The translations under genes were made by a program, and so were the position numbers. Shown here piece after piece: positions 1-9,000 of a DNA stretch of 64,000 nucleotides; within the stretch, counting starts at the first letter, position 1; every line of letters starts with the position of its first letter. A model generated the notes under the pieces. The model worked only from the letters and a program-made list of their open reading frames with translations, made no database searches and was not told the origin of the DNA. The DNA lies in NCBI RefSeq assembly GCF_014764505.1, contig NZ_JACXWX010000010.1:86001-150000 (forward strand), given 5' to 3'. The stretch comes from Phormidium tenue FACHB-886. Lineage in GTDB: Bacteria; Cyanobacteriota; Cyanobacteriia; Elainellales; Elainellaceae.

Positions 1-52
1 CACTTGCCAAGTGCCCCTTTTTTGTTCATCTTGATTGAAGCTGCTTTTGAAG

Positions 53-994
53 CTAACCACCCCAAACTTTCTCTAGCACTTGAGCAGGCGGAATATCAGC
101 AAGCTTGCCTGTTGACGATTGAATGGCAGAAAACTTGTCACTTTTAGGCAGCAGTGTGGCGGCAGTCTTCGAGCCGAACAGGGCTAGAGTATAAACCTTC
201 AGCGCCACCGCCAGCTGCATCGGTACACCGGATGCTCCCACCACCAAATTGGCTCCAGCGATCATGGCAGCAAGCTTGCCGAGGTTGGCAGGACGCGTCA
301 CCTTTAAATCGGGATAGGCTTGGGTGAGAGGGACAATTGCCGCTGGCTCGCCCGCAGTTTGTGCTAATACGAGAGGTATATCTGGCTGGCGATCGCGGAA
401 ACTTTGAACGATCTCCTTCCAGCTCTCAATTGGATAAGTTTCGCTTTGTTCAGAATCTGCCTGCAGCAGCACATAGCCGCTGTTGCCGATGCCTAATCGC
501 TTTCGTTCGCCATCTGCCCAATCTAGATCGGCTTTGGGGACGGTGAGGCTGAGCTCTGGGCAGGACACGTTGATGTTCAGCCCTTGCAGCAAATCATGGT
601 AAGCATAGGCAGTGTACTGATCAGGCTTAAAGGGCACGACATTGGTATAGAACAGCTTGCCCGCGCTGTTGTCGTAGCAGATACGCTTAGGGACACCCGT
701 TAACCACAGCAGCATGCCCACACCCCAGCCCTGCCCTGTATAGATTGCGGCCGTGTAGTAGCGATCGCGCACCACACCTAAGAGGTTTGCCCAATCTGCC
801 GGACTGTTGCGATCGGGGTAATCAAACGCCAGCACGTCGTCGACAGATTTAGAGAGCGAGTAGGCAGCCTTGGCTCTTGGCTCCACTACCACGTCAATCT
901 CTGCGTTGGGATAGCTTTGCTTCAAGCTATCCAGCGCCGGAAAAAATAAAATCTGCTCGTTTATCCCGCCAGGGACAAAAGCTATTATCCGCAT
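53..994 (-). CDS. GT9-family (heptosyltransferase-like) glycosyltransferase
   Basis: The product is about 313 residues with a GT-B layout of glycosyltransferase family 9, which includes the ADP-heptose:LPS heptosyltransferases. It begins MRIIAFVPGGINEQ followed by LFFPALDSLK, the family's N-terminal glycine loop; the usual GD pair is NE here. LVVGASGVPMQLAVAL near the C-terminus is the nucleotide-sugar binding region. The ATG at 994 is preferred; an upstream in-frame TTG at 1027 would add 11 residues not expected in the family. Cyanobacterial members are probably involved in cell-envelope glycan synthesis, but the sugar donor cannot be read from the sequence. It is divergent from the rluD-type gene. 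Confidence 0.8.
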   Translation of the reverse strand: MRIIAFVPGGINEQILFFPALDSLKQSYPNAEIDVVVEPRAKAAYSLSKSVDDVLAFDYPDRNSPADWANLLGVVRDRYYTAAIYTGQGWGVGMLLWLTGVPKRICYDNSAGKLFYTNVVPFKPDQYTAYAYHDLLQGLNINVSCPELSLTVPKADLDWADGERKRLGIGNSGYVLLQADSEQSETYPIESWKEIVQSFRDRQPDIPLVLAQTAGEPAAIVPLTQAYPDLKVTRPANLGKLAAMIAGANLVVGASGVPMQLAVALKVYTLALFGSKTAATLLPKSDKFSAIQSSTGKLADIPPAQVLEKVWGG

Positions 995-1283
995 AGAAAT
1001 TCCGCTACGAATATGGCGATTACTCAACTCCAGGTGCGGGTTCCTAAACCAAAGCGGAGCTCATCCACTCTATTTAAACCCTCATAAGTCACCACTTTAC
1101 TAGCTTTCTTCAAGCAGGAAGTGTATTTACACATGCAGCCCTGATTAACTTACCAGTCCCTACCCAAATTCTCAATATTCTACAGCAGGGAAATAGTAAT
1201 TTCTCCCTTCCGATAGAGCAAGCCAAGCCGAATAGTGCTGCTGCCCCTCACAATAGAGATCAAGTCCCTTCCTGTTCAGCCTT

Positions 1284-2222
1284 GTGTCTACTGTCTCCCT
1301 CGATCTACAAGTGCAACAAACTGCCGATCGCCTCGATCGCTTTCTGGCAGAGCAACTGCCTGACCTCTCCCGATCGCGTATCCAAAAGCTGATCGAGCAA
1401 GGGCAGGTGTGGGTGAATGGGCAGGTTTGCACCTCAAAAAAAGCAGGCGTGGCGGTGGGCGATCGGGTTTCACTGGCAGTTCCGGAAGCAGCTCCGCTCG
1501 ATTTGCAGCCAGAAGAAATTCCACTAGATATCCTCTACGAAGACGATCAGCTGATCATTCTCAACAAGCCTGCCGGACTGGTGGTTCATCCCGCACCCGG
1601 GCATGCGGGCGGCACCTTGGTCAATGCGCTCCTCGCGCACTGTAGCGGCAGGCTGGCGGGGATTGGTGGCGTTCAGCGTCCCGGTATCGTGCATCGGTTA
1701 GACAAAGATACGAGCGGCGCGATCGCCATCGCCAAAACCGACGCCGCTCACCACAATCTGCAAGCTCAATTCAAAGCTAAAACGGCCCGCCGCGAATATC
1801 TAGCCGTCATCTACGGAGCGCCCGCCGCTCAGGAAGGCAGGATCGACGCGCCCATTGGTCGGCATCCGATCGACCGCAAAAAAATGGCGATCGTGCCCCC
1901 CGAGAAAGGCGGCAGACCCGCCGTCACCCACTGGTTTGTCGAAGAACGCTTGGGCAACTTCACGTTGATGCGCTTTCAGCTAGAAACCGGACGAACTCAC
2001 CAAATTCGGGTTCATGCAGCATCGATCGGCTATCCGGTAGTAGGCGATCCGGTCTATGGAGCAAGACGCTCAATCGGAGTGAATCTTACAGGTCAGGCGC
2101 TCCACGCCTGGAAGCTTAGACTTCTGCATCCGCTGACTGGCGAGTGGGTTGAGGCAATTGCCCCGCTGCCGCAGGAGTTTATAACGCTGCTGGAGGTGTT
2201 GAGACGCCGATCGGTTAGCTAA
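1284..2222 (+). CDS. rluD: RluA/RluD-family 23S rRNA pseudouridine synthase
   Basis: This 312-residue protein has an N-terminal S4 RNA-binding domain (about residues 15-75, with SRSRIQKLIEQGQVWVNG) and a pseudouridine synthase catalytic domain. The catalytic motif HRLDKDTSG places the nucleophilic aspartate near residue 140. LETGRTHQIRVH is the second family signature. It isomerises uridines in large-subunit rRNA; the RluD assignment within the RluA family rests on overall likeness and is not certain. The start is a GTG. A palindromic repeat element follows the stop and probably serves as terminator. Confidence 0.9.
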   Translation: MSTVSLDLQVQQTADRLDRFLAEQLPDLSRSRIQKLIEQGQVWVNGQVCTSKKAGVAVGDRVSLAVPEAAPLDLQPEEIPLDILYEDDQLIILNKPAGLVVHPAPGHAGGTLVNALLAHCSGRLAGIGGVQRPGIVHRLDKDTSGAIAIAKTDAAHHNLQAQFKAKTARREYLAVIYGAPAAQEGRIDAPIGRHPIDRKKMAIVPPEKGGRPAVTHWFVEERLGNFTLMRFQLETGRTHQIRVHAASIGYPVVGDPVYGARRSIGVNLTGQALHAWKLRLLHPLTGEWVEAIAPLPQEFITLLEVLRRRSVS

Positions 2223-2283
2223 ACGGTGACCCCGTCTACCTATCACCTTCCCCGACATGGCACTACGTGCCCAAATCGAAATT

Positions 2284-2358
2284 ATTTTTATGTAAAAGCC
2301 TTGCTAAGCAGGGCTTTTACATAAAAATAGCGTCCTAACGTAAGCGCGTAGCGCTATA
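2284..2358. repeat. Palindromic repeat element, copy A1 (hairpin plus GC-rich tail)
   Basis: A 17-bp perfect inverted repeat (2284-2300 with 2312-2328; arm ATTTTTATGTAAAAGCC) with further inner pairing is followed by the tail GTCCTAACG and GCGCGTAGCGCTATA (2332-2358). The tail recurs at about 6586, 9217 and, inverted, 55117. It lies between two convergent genes and can act as a bidirectional terminator. The tail overlaps the last codons and the stop of the downstream minus-strand gene. Confidence 0.8.
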
Positions 2359-3696
2359 CCACCGCTCGATTGTCTCCGGCGGCACTCCCAGAAAGTAAGC
2401 TGCAATCACAAGCTGGTTGGTCAGCGTCGTTTGCAGAACGCCCAGTTTGTGCCATCTTCGCCCGGAGGTAAGAACCGCTGCAGGCACGATTGCCACCTTG
2501 CCCAACGATCGCAGCCGCCGCACAAATTCAAAATCTTCCATGATCGGCAGCTCCGTAAAGCCGCCCAGCGCCCTAAAAATATTCGCTTTGAGGAACAGCG
2601 CCTGATCGCCATACGGCATTTGCAGCAAGCGCGATCGCCACTTCACCCCCCATTCCACCCAGCGCAGCCCTACCTGATCGCCCTCAATCCCTAGTTCAAA
2701 CGCACCCGCGATTGTTTTTGGCTGCGCTAGGGTTTGTTCTACCCATTCCAAAAAGTCATCTGGCAAACGGGTATCGGCGTGGAGAAACAGCAGCGTTTCT
2801 GCAGTAGCGATCGCTGCGCCTGCATTCATCTGCTTGGCTCGTCCGACGGGTGAGTTAATCACCTTTGCGCCTGCCGCCCGCGCTACAGCCCCAAGAGTCC
2901 CATCCTGGCTGCCCCCATCTACCACAATCACTTCTACGCCGTCTTGCAGAACAGAGGGCAACACTTTCTCAATCGCCGCTGCCTCATTCAGGACTGGAAT
3001 AATTACAGACAGCTTGGGTTGCTGAAGCGCAGCCTGCTGAAGCGTAGCCTGCTGAACCGTCGCCTGCTGAACCGCTGCCCAAATTGGCAAATCTTCCGGG
3101 CGATCAATATCCGTCAGTGGAGCAAGCAAGCCAACCGCCAGCTTTTGCTGTTCTGCGATTGCCAGACTCTGCTGCAAAACTCGCTCCGTACTCCAGTCAA
3201 TGCCCACAAACAGCTCGGGAACAAATCGCCGCAAGCCGATCAGGTAATAGCCGCCATCTGTAGCTTCACCCAGCACCAGGTCATGGCTTTGCAGTTGCTG
3301 CAAGGCTTCCGATAGACGATCGGCATCCAGCTGCGGACAGTCTGTGCCGATGATCACCACCCGATCTGCACCTTTGGCAAAAGCAGCTTCAAAGGCTTGC
3401 GCCATCCGGCTTCCTAGATCTCCCGTTCCTTGAGCACAGTAATCCCAGCCTGCACCGAGCCACTGCTGCATCTGCAGCCGATCGCTCTCTGTGTCGGCGC
3501 TGCTGCCTGCAAACCAAATCTCGACGGCGGTCAGGGACTGTGCCATCAGCTGCCTAACCTGCTTCAGCGTATGCTCAGTCATCTGGCGCTGAAGCGCAGC
3601 GGCCCCCTCAGGCCCCAGTGCTGGAATTAAACGGGTTTTAGTAGTTCCAGGCTGGGGATAGCGGGTGAAAAGAATCAGACGAGGTAGAGAAGCCAA
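2335..3696 (-). CDS. Fused TIGR04282/TIGR04283-type arsenosugar glycosyltransferase
   Basis: The 453-residue product joins two domains usually encoded separately in arsenosugar biosynthesis loci. Residues 1 to about 205 match the DUF2064/TIGR04282 type, with LILFTRYPQPGTTKTRLIPA, VVIIGTDCPQLD and GEATDGGYYLIGL. Residues about 229-453 are a GT2 glycosyltransferase of the TIGR04283 type, with LSVIIPVLNEAAAIEKVLP, VIVVDGGSQDGT and FLHADTRLPDDF. A Gln-rich linker (QQATVQQATLQQAALQQ) encoded by a 15-bp tandem repeat joins them. The last residues (YSATRLR) and the stop lie inside a dispersed repeat. No arsS or arsM gene is in view, so the arsenosugar role is taken from the families only. Confidence 0.85.
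   Translation of the reverse strand: MASLPRLILFTRYPQPGTTKTRLIPALGPEGAAALQRQMTEHTLKQVRQLMAQSLTAVEIWFAGSSADTESDRLQMQQWLGAGWDYCAQGTGDLGSRMAQAFEAAFAKGADRVVIIGTDCPQLDADRLSEALQQLQSHDLVLGEATDGGYYLIGLRRFVPELFVGIDWSTERVLQQSLAIAEQQKLAVGLLAPLTDIDRPEDLPIWAAVQQATVQQATLQQAALQQPKLSVIIPVLNEAAAIEKVLPSVLQDGVEVIVVDGGSQDGTLGAVARAAGAKVINSPVGRAKQMNAGAAIATAETLLFLHADTRLPDDFLEWVEQTLAQPKTIAGAFELGIEGDQVGLRWVEWGVKWRSRLLQMPYGDQALFLKANIFRALGGFTELPIMEDFEFVRRLRSLGKVAIVPAAVLTSGRRWHKLGVLQTTLTNQLVIAAYFLGVPPETIERWYSATRLR
3021..3080. repeat. Four tandem 15-bp units encoding the interdomain linker
   Basis: Units start at 3021, 3036, 3051 and 3066 (GCTGAAGCGCAGCCT and variants). Because 15 bp is five codons, each copy adds a QQA-type pentapeptide to the linker of the glycosyltransferase fusion without changing frame. 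Confidence 0.85.
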
Positions 3697-3702
3697 GGAA
3701 AA

Positions 3703-4080
3703 TTAGCGGGAGGAAGGTTGGCGGAGTTGTTGAATCAATAGCTGGATGCCAAGGGCAATTAAGCCTGCAGCGGCGATCGCAAAAATCGCTGTAGCGAGGG
3801 TACTCATGCCGACAACCAATGTCCGCACGGCGATCGCAATATTGATGGAAATCTGATTGCCTCTGGGTAGCGGCTTTCCAGCAAACGATTGGACGATCGA
3901 CTGGGTGAGGAGGTAGAGAGCTGTGCTAAAGCCGCCTGCAATCACCGCGCCGATAAAGCAGCGGAGGGGGGTTGGCGGGTTCTCGGCTGCAGCCTGCGTG
4001 GGCGGAGTGGGCGAACTGGGCGGGGTTTGTGAGGTAGAGAGGCGATCGTCAGACGAGGAGTCAGGAGTGGGAGTTGCCAT
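3703..4080 (-). CDS. DUF3082 membrane protein
   Basis: This small cyanobacterial protein has a disordered Ser/Pro/Thr-rich N-terminus (about 40 residues) and two hydrophobic segments: one around CFIGAVIAGGFSTALYLLTQ, the other around VGMSTLATAIFAIAAAGLIAL. The motif CFIGAVIAGG...ALYLLTQSI is typical of DUF3082, a family without an assigned function that occurs in cyanobacteria. The ATG at 4080 is preferred over an upstream in-frame codon at 4098. It lies just upstream of the glycosyltransferase fusion on the same strand (6 bp gap), so the two are probably co-transcribed. Confidence 0.75.
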   Translation of the reverse strand: MATPTPDSSSDDRLSTSQTPPSSPTPPTQAAAENPPTPLRCFIGAVIAGGFSTALYLLTQSIVQSFAGKPLPRGNQISINIAIAVRTLVVGMSTLATAIFAIAAAGLIALGIQLLIQQLRQPSSR

Positions 4081-4649
4081 AACCAATTGGGCGCGCACAC
4101 CATGCTTAAAGGAATACTGTTTGGATTGTATCGGGCTTTGCAGGTTTTACCAATTTCGCCTAGCTCGATCGCCTAGCTCCCGTCGCACGGCGTAATCTTG
4201 GCGATCTATCCTGATGTGCTGCTTGCAAGACTGTATCAAGCAACAGTGACGCTATCAGTTGTGCAACCTTCCTTTGCAACCCATCAGGAACTTTCGGAAT
4301 CAATCTAAATCAATGGAGGAAATACACTCTGTATTCTCTATTGGATAAATATAAATTCCCAATGCTAGAAATGACGGCTGTTGCCGTTTCCTCATTCAGT
4401 AACAACGCCTTTGATGGTATGGTGAAAAACAGCGTTTTTGGGTGAAATCTCGGCGGCGCGATGGAATTGCTGGGGTTAAGTGCCGAGTATAATTCCGCAA
4501 TATTACGCTGTTAAGGGTCACCTTTTTAGTTTAGGCTGACCCGTGCGCTATGTGCATCAGCTTGCTCTCTGATGCTTTCTAAGGGGCTGTTTTGCTACGG
4601 CAATCTACAATTGTCCGGTTGCAGGCTGTCTTTTTAGCGGGAGAGCCGC
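4081..4649. other. Intergenic region, divergent promoters
   Basis: No gene is supported here. It must contain the promoters of the flanking divergent genes. A small hairpin GGGTCA/TGACCC lies near 4516-4543, and a 7-bp stem GCATCAG/CTGATGC lies near 4554-4575 in the probable 5' leader of the DUF3370 gene. Confidence 0.5.
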
Positions 4650-6419
4650 TTGCGTGTGTCTTTTGTCAAATCTCCTCCTAAGTACTTTGTCAACGCTGGC
4701 TATCGATTCAGTTCGCTCATGCTAACGGTTCTGTCTCTATTTTCATTGGCGCAAGTTGTCATTCCTGGCACACCGAGTCCTCCAACAAATCCAGTTCCGC
4801 TTATTCAAACACCACCCCCTGTAGTAGCGCCTACAGGGCAACCTGCACTTCCTACTGCACCAGGAGTGCAACCTGCTTCTCCTCCCCAGCCGCTAGCCCC
4901 GCCACCACCCCGTCAGGTGGAATTGCTGCGTTCTCAAGAAGTCCGTCCTCTGCCTGGGCAGCTAGACGATGTGCCCATGTTCAACAGCAACAGCCCGGAA
5001 GTTATTCAAAACCCAGGCATTTTGCTCTCAACCTTCCCCACCACTGGGATGCAGGTTCCAAGTGCCCATCTTGACTATGCCTTCAATGGGCGGTTCGATA
5101 TTTTCGCACATCATATTGCTAAAGGGATCGATCCAATTGACAACCGAACGCTGTACATGGCGATCGTTGTCTACAACCATGGCGATCAGCCCGTAACGCT
5201 AAATATTTTGCAGGCGGTCAGCTATTTGAGCCAAGACGCGCCCTTTGTCAATTTGCCGTCCTATGTCTCCAATGCCACTAGCAACGTTTTCGCCGGGCCT
5301 GGAAGCCGCACCACGGGCGATCTGCTGCGGGGGCAGCGGCAATCCCAGTGGCCTGCCCAGGTCACTATCCCGCCTAAACGAATCCAACTCCTGGTGAACG
5401 TACCCATTCCGCTGCGCCGCCTCACCGTTCCCACAGATGGCACACTGCCACCCGGGTTTATTATTCCAGCTCCAGTTACGACTGCCCAAGCCGCTAACGG
5501 GGATCTGGTTGCCAATGTTTCTGGAGCAGCTCCCGCTACAGCCCCACGAAATAGACCGGCGCCGCCTGTTGATCGCGATATCTCAATCAACGGACGAACT
5601 TTGCAAATGCAGCTATCGAGCAGTGCGCCCGTGTATGTTGCCAGCTTAGCCATGTATGCGCCCCAGGTAGAAGGCGGGGCCGAGCGAGTACCAACGCTAT
5701 CAGAATGGGTAGATCTACTCACTAAAAGTGGGGTAGCAGGTCCGCGCGATCGCCCCCCCTCCCCGCCTGAAACGCGCAGTTTTGTTCGCTATTATTACAG
5801 CCGCGTGGCAGGAGTTTCTCAAGGCTCAGAGTGGCGTACCACTGTCACCGACAAGCCAGACGTTGACCACTTGACGATTCCTGAGGCGGGGCAAGGAATT
5901 TCTTACGTGCTAAGTACGGTCGATCGAAACACCTTTGGCACAGGGCAAGTGCAAAGCGCCCCCATGCTAGTCCGCTACCCTGACACCGCCTACCGCGCTC
6001 ACGGTAACTATGGCGTGCGCTACAATCTGTCTCTGCCGCTCTACAACGACTCAGACGAAACTCGCCGTGTAGCGCTGATGGTGCAAACGCCCGTGCGGAA
6101 CGAAGAGAATACTGCCCTCAAGTTTCGCAATCCGCCTGACAATTTGGTGTTCTTTCGGGGTACTGTTCGCCTGCGCTATACAAATGATTTTGGCATTCCC
6201 CAGACTCGCTATACGCATCTAGTGCAGCGGCGTGGAGAGGAAGGCCAACCGCTCCTGGAGTTAACGTTGCCCAAGGGCGATCGCCGTTTGGTGCAGGTGG
6301 AATTTCTCTATCCTCCCGATGCAACGCCACCCCAGGTGCTAACGATTGAAACGCTAGACGATCGCAGCTTTGCAGGAACAAGTAGCACAACTGAGGCTGG
6401 GCAACTAGCCACTCCCTAG
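4650..6419 (+). CDS. DUF3370 secreted protein
   Basis: The 589-residue product belongs to the cyanobacterial DUF3370 family. Diagnostic stretches are QEVRPLPGQLDDVPMFNSN, FDIFAHHIAKG and the long beta-rich C-terminal part. After a signal-like hydrophobic segment (about residues 22-37) comes a Pro-rich stretch of about 60 residues, so it is probably exported to the periplasm or cell surface. The start is a TTG at 4650 with GGGAG a few bases upstream, which also gives the signal peptide a basic N-region; an ATG at 4719 lacks a visible ribosome-binding site. Function of the family is unknown. Confidence 0.8.
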   Translation: MRVSFVKSPPKYFVNAGYRFSSLMLTVLSLFSLAQVVIPGTPSPPTNPVPLIQTPPPVVAPTGQPALPTAPGVQPASPPQPLAPPPPRQVELLRSQEVRPLPGQLDDVPMFNSNSPEVIQNPGILLSTFPTTGMQVPSAHLDYAFNGRFDIFAHHIAKGIDPIDNRTLYMAIVVYNHGDQPVTLNILQAVSYLSQDAPFVNLPSYVSNATSNVFAGPGSRTTGDLLRGQRQSQWPAQVTIPPKRIQLLVNVPIPLRRLTVPTDGTLPPGFIIPAPVTTAQAANGDLVANVSGAAPATAPRNRPAPPVDRDISINGRTLQMQLSSSAPVYVASLAMYAPQVEGGAERVPTLSEWVDLLTKSGVAGPRDRPPSPPETRSFVRYYYSRVAGVSQGSEWRTTVTDKPDVDHLTIPEAGQGISYVLSTVDRNTFGTGQVQSAPMLVRYPDTAYRAHGNYGVRYNLSLPLYNDSDETRRVALMVQTPVRNEENTALKFRNPPDNLVFFRGTVRLRYTNDFGIPQTRYTHLVQRRGEEGQPLLELTLPKGDRRLVQVEFLYPPDATPPQVLTIETLDDRSFAGTSSTTEAGQLATP

Positions 6420-6540
6420 ACGAGCCGCTACAGCCTTTTCAGAGCTTACGCAAATCCGCTATGCCTAAAGAATGCACTAGATACAGCAACTGCCTGAGCA
6501 CCATACAAATCTGGCGCTCCCCGCTTAGATTGAAGTCTTT

Positions 6541-6613
6541 ATTTGAGTACAAGCTCTGCGTAGCGGGGCTTTTACTTAAAACCTTGTCCTGACGTCTGTG
6601 CGGAGCACTATAT
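6541..6613. repeat. Palindromic repeat element, copy A2
   Basis: An imperfect hairpin (arms around TTGAGTACAAGCTCTGC and GCGGGGCTTTTACTTAA) is followed by the tail GTCCTGACG, TGCGGAGCACTATAT (6586-6613). The order is the same as in copy A1. It lies between the convergent DUF3370 and phoU genes, and its tail abuts the TGA stop of phoU. Confidence 0.7.
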
Positions 6614-7299
6614 CATCGTTGCCCCGTCACGATATACGCAACCCGCTTACCAATGTTTGTGGCATGGTCTGCCATTCGCTCTAGATAGCGGATGACCAGC
6701 ACCAGCAAAACGATTGGCTCGATCGCACCTGGTACATCAGTCTGGCAGGCAAGCAGCGTATAGAGCGCTTCATAATCTGAATCAACCGCATCATCTCTCA
6801 GCTTAATATTTAGCCCAGATTCAGCATCCAGATCAGACAAGGCAACCAGCCCCATCGCCAGCATTGCCCGGCAGCGATCGAGCATGGTCTGCACCCGATC
6901 CATACAGGGATGAATCGGGTAGGGAAAAAGCTTAACGGCAATTTCCCCCAGATCTTCTGCATAGTCGCCAATTCGCTCTAGATCGCGAATTAGCTGCATC
7001 AGGGCGCTTAACAGGCGTAGGTCCTGGGTGACGGGCGTTTGCAGCGCTATCAGATTGACGCAATCTAGCTCGATCTGGCGATAGAGTTGGTCGATCTGTT
7101 TGTCTTGCAGGGCAATTTGTTGGGCAGCTTCCAAGTCACGCTCAAATAAGGATTTACGGGCAAGCCAGCAGGAGTTTTCCACTAATGCACCCATTCGCAG
7201 CACATCCCGCTGCACCCGTCGAAGCTGGCGTTCAAACTGAATTCGAGTGGGTTTAGAACTTTCCAATGGCGAACGCTTCAACCTTGTTAATACAACCAA
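6613..7299 (-). CDS. phoU: PhoU phosphate-signalling protein
   Basis: This 228-residue protein has two PhoU helical bundles, each with the metal-binding signature: LIRDLERIGDYAEDLGEIA in the first half and VIRYLERMADHATNIGKRV in the second. Those E/D-rich motifs bind metal clusters. PhoU links the Pst phosphate transporter to the PhoR/SphS kinase and represses the regulon when phosphate is abundant. No pst genes are adjacent. The longest frame begins with a TTG at 7299; no ATG occurs before about residue 36, so the exact start is uncertain. Confidence 0.9.
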   Translation of the reverse strand: MVVLTRLKRSPLESSKPTRIQFERQLRRVQRDVLRMGALVENSCWLARKSLFERDLEAAQQIALQDKQIDQLYRQIELDCVNLIALQTPVTQDLRLLSALMQLIRDLERIGDYAEDLGEIAVKLFPYPIHPCMDRVQTMLDRCRAMLAMGLVALSDLDAESGLNIKLRDDAVDSDYEALYTLLACQTDVPGAIEPIVLLVLVIRYLERMADHATNIGKRVAYIVTGQR

Positions 7300-7701
7300 A
7301 ATCCTAAGAGCGCACTCCCATCTCTAAAGACTGCAAAACTCTATTTCCAATTATCTATTGAGCAGGGCTGCGAAGCCATCCTCCTCGCTGGCCCAGAACT
7401 TTGTTTTATTTGCAAGTCTCATTTAGCCGCCTGATCACTGTTTCAATGCGCGATTTATCAAATTAACGCGGATTCTTCTGGGTTGCAAGCATATACAGCA
7501 CGTTGCCCCAAGTTTACTTTGGTTTTCCTTCGTCTTGCTTAGGGGAACGGCATTCTCACCCTTCTGTTACATCATGTGACGAAGGGTTCCATGGTGTCCC
7601 AATTTAACCGAAATTATGAAACGTTGGCACTTCTTGCGCTTTCGTCAGGAAGCCGAGGATACCACTCATCAATGCACTATGAGATTAGGAGTTTTTCGCT
7701 T
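7300..7701. other. Intergenic region between phoU and psaM
   Basis: This 400-bp divergent region must hold the phoU and psaM promoters. An open frame from 7576 runs into psaM, but it has no family support and is best read as leader. Confidence 0.5.
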
Positions 7702-7797
7702 ATGTCAATATCAGATACTCAAGTCTATGTGGCACTCGTGGTTGCCTTAATTCCTGCTGTCATGGCTTTTCGGTTGTCCACCGAGCTTTATAAATAA
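7702..7797 (+). CDS. psaM: Photosystem I subunit XII (PsaM)
   Basis: The 31-residue product starts MSISDTQVYVALVVALIPAV and ends FRLSTELYK, matching PsaM nearly throughout. It is a single-helix thylakoid membrane subunit that helps trimerise and stabilise photosystem I. The ATG at 7702 is preceded by TAGGAG at about 7686-7691. It is monocistronic, with a strong hairpin 80 bp downstream. Confidence 0.95.
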   Translation: MSISDTQVYVALVVALIPAVMAFRLSTELYK

Positions 7798-7877
7798 ATA
7801 GTACTTAGCCAACAGCCGATTCTTAGAAAATAGCCCTCCTCGTCAAACATGAAGGGAGTGGCTAAATAGCTTCTAGT

Positions 7878-7906
7878 TAAACAGGGCAGCAAAGCTGCCC
7901 TGTTTA
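7878..7906 (+). terminator. Hairpin terminator after psaM
   Basis: A 13-bp perfect stem (TAAACAGGGCAGC with GCTGCCCTGTTTA), 3-base loop, lies downstream of psaM and also downstream of the convergent pentapeptide gene. It lacks a long T run. Confidence 0.7.
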
Positions 7907-7950
7907 GCTTTGTGCCAACCAGCAAAGCAACTGCACTACAAAGGAGCAAG

Positions 7951-9000
7951 TCATGGGCGATAGACAGTGCCACTCGGTAGAGTTGCGCCTGTCAAGCAAA
8001 CTCCCTCAAGGTTTGCCTCCCAGAGGTTAGCTTGGTGCAGATTAGCACCACTCAAGTTTGCCCCTGACAGGTTGGCGCCTGACAGGTTTGCTCTGCTGAG
8101 ATTAGCCTTGCGCAAGTCAGCCTCAATCAGATTGGCTTTACCAAGGCTAGCTTCTCGCAGATCGGCTTCCTTCAGCACTGCTCTCTCAAACTGGGCGATG
8201 TAGAGATTGGCACCGATCAGGTTGGTGCCAATCAGAATGGCGTAACTCAGGTTGGCGTGGCTTAGATCCGCCATGCAGAGATTCGCCATGCTGAGGTTGG
8301 CTCTCCATAAATTTGCTTTGTAGAGCGTAGCGCCGACTAAATTTGCCAGACAAAACACAGCCATGCTGAGATCGGCTTCGCGCAAGTTTGCTTCACGCAG
8401 GTTTGCTTGGCTAAAAATCGCTTCCCGGACATCTGCCTGACTGAGATTGGCAGCGTACAGCGTCGCTTGGCTAAAAGTTGCAGTGTAGAGTTGGGTTGCT
8501 TTTAGATCTACCTGCGTTAGGTTTGCCTTGGTAAAGTCAGTGAGACAAGCATCGGCGTGACTGAGAGCAGCAAAGCTAAGGTTGGCTTCCTGCAGATTGG
8601 CTTCTCGGAGATTGGTATCTCGTAAATTAGTCATACAAAGAGAAGCCTGCTGGAGGTTAGCCTGCTGGAGGTTGGCGCCTTGGAGGCTAGCTTCTCGCAG
8701 GTCTGCGCCACGGAGGTCTGCGCCACACAGATTTGCTTGGTCTAAATTGGTGGTATAGAACAAGGCTGCCTGCAGAGTCGCGCTGCTGAGATCGGCTTGA
8801 GTTAAATCTGCCATGCAAAAATCAGCGTAGCTCAGCACTCCCCCTTTCAGGTTGACATGGCTAAGAATCGCTTCACGGAGATCAACGGCTTGAAGAAAAG
8901 CTTGACTAAGGTTCGGTTGAATGTGCTGATGTTGATTTCGCCAATGATTCCAAGCTGATACACCCTGCTTGAGCAGCTCTAGATGCTCCTCATCTACCAT
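7951..9000 (-). CDS. Pentapeptide-repeat protein
   Basis: The 349-residue protein is almost wholly A(D/N)Lxx pentapeptide repeats from about residue 40 to the end, predicting a long right-handed quadrilateral beta-helix. The N-terminal stretch MVDEEHLELLKQGVSAWNHW is the conserved cap found on many cyanobacterial pentapeptide proteins. No signal peptide or second domain is visible. The function of such proteins is generally unknown; a few bind DNA gyrase or act as scaffolds. The start ATG lies at 9000. Confidence 0.85.
   Translation of the reverse strand: MVDEEHLELLKQGVSAWNHWRNQHQHIQPNLSQAFLQAVDLREAILSHVNLKGGVLSYADFCMADLTQADLSSATLQAALFYTTNLDQANLCGADLRGADLREASLQGANLQQANLQQASLCMTNLRDTNLREANLQEANLSFAALSHADACLTDFTKANLTQVDLKATQLYTATFSQATLYAANLSQADVREAIFSQANLREANLREADLSMAVFCLANLVGATLYKANLWRANLSMANLCMADLSHANLSYAILIGTNLIGANLYIAQFERAVLKEADLREASLGKANLIEADLRKANLSRANLSGANLSGANLSGANLHQANLWEANLEGVCLTGATLPSGTVYRP

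Noticed and set aside
7576-7701. N-terminal extension of psaM
   Set aside because: PsaM is a 31-residue protein and the ATG at 7702 has its own ribosome-binding site.
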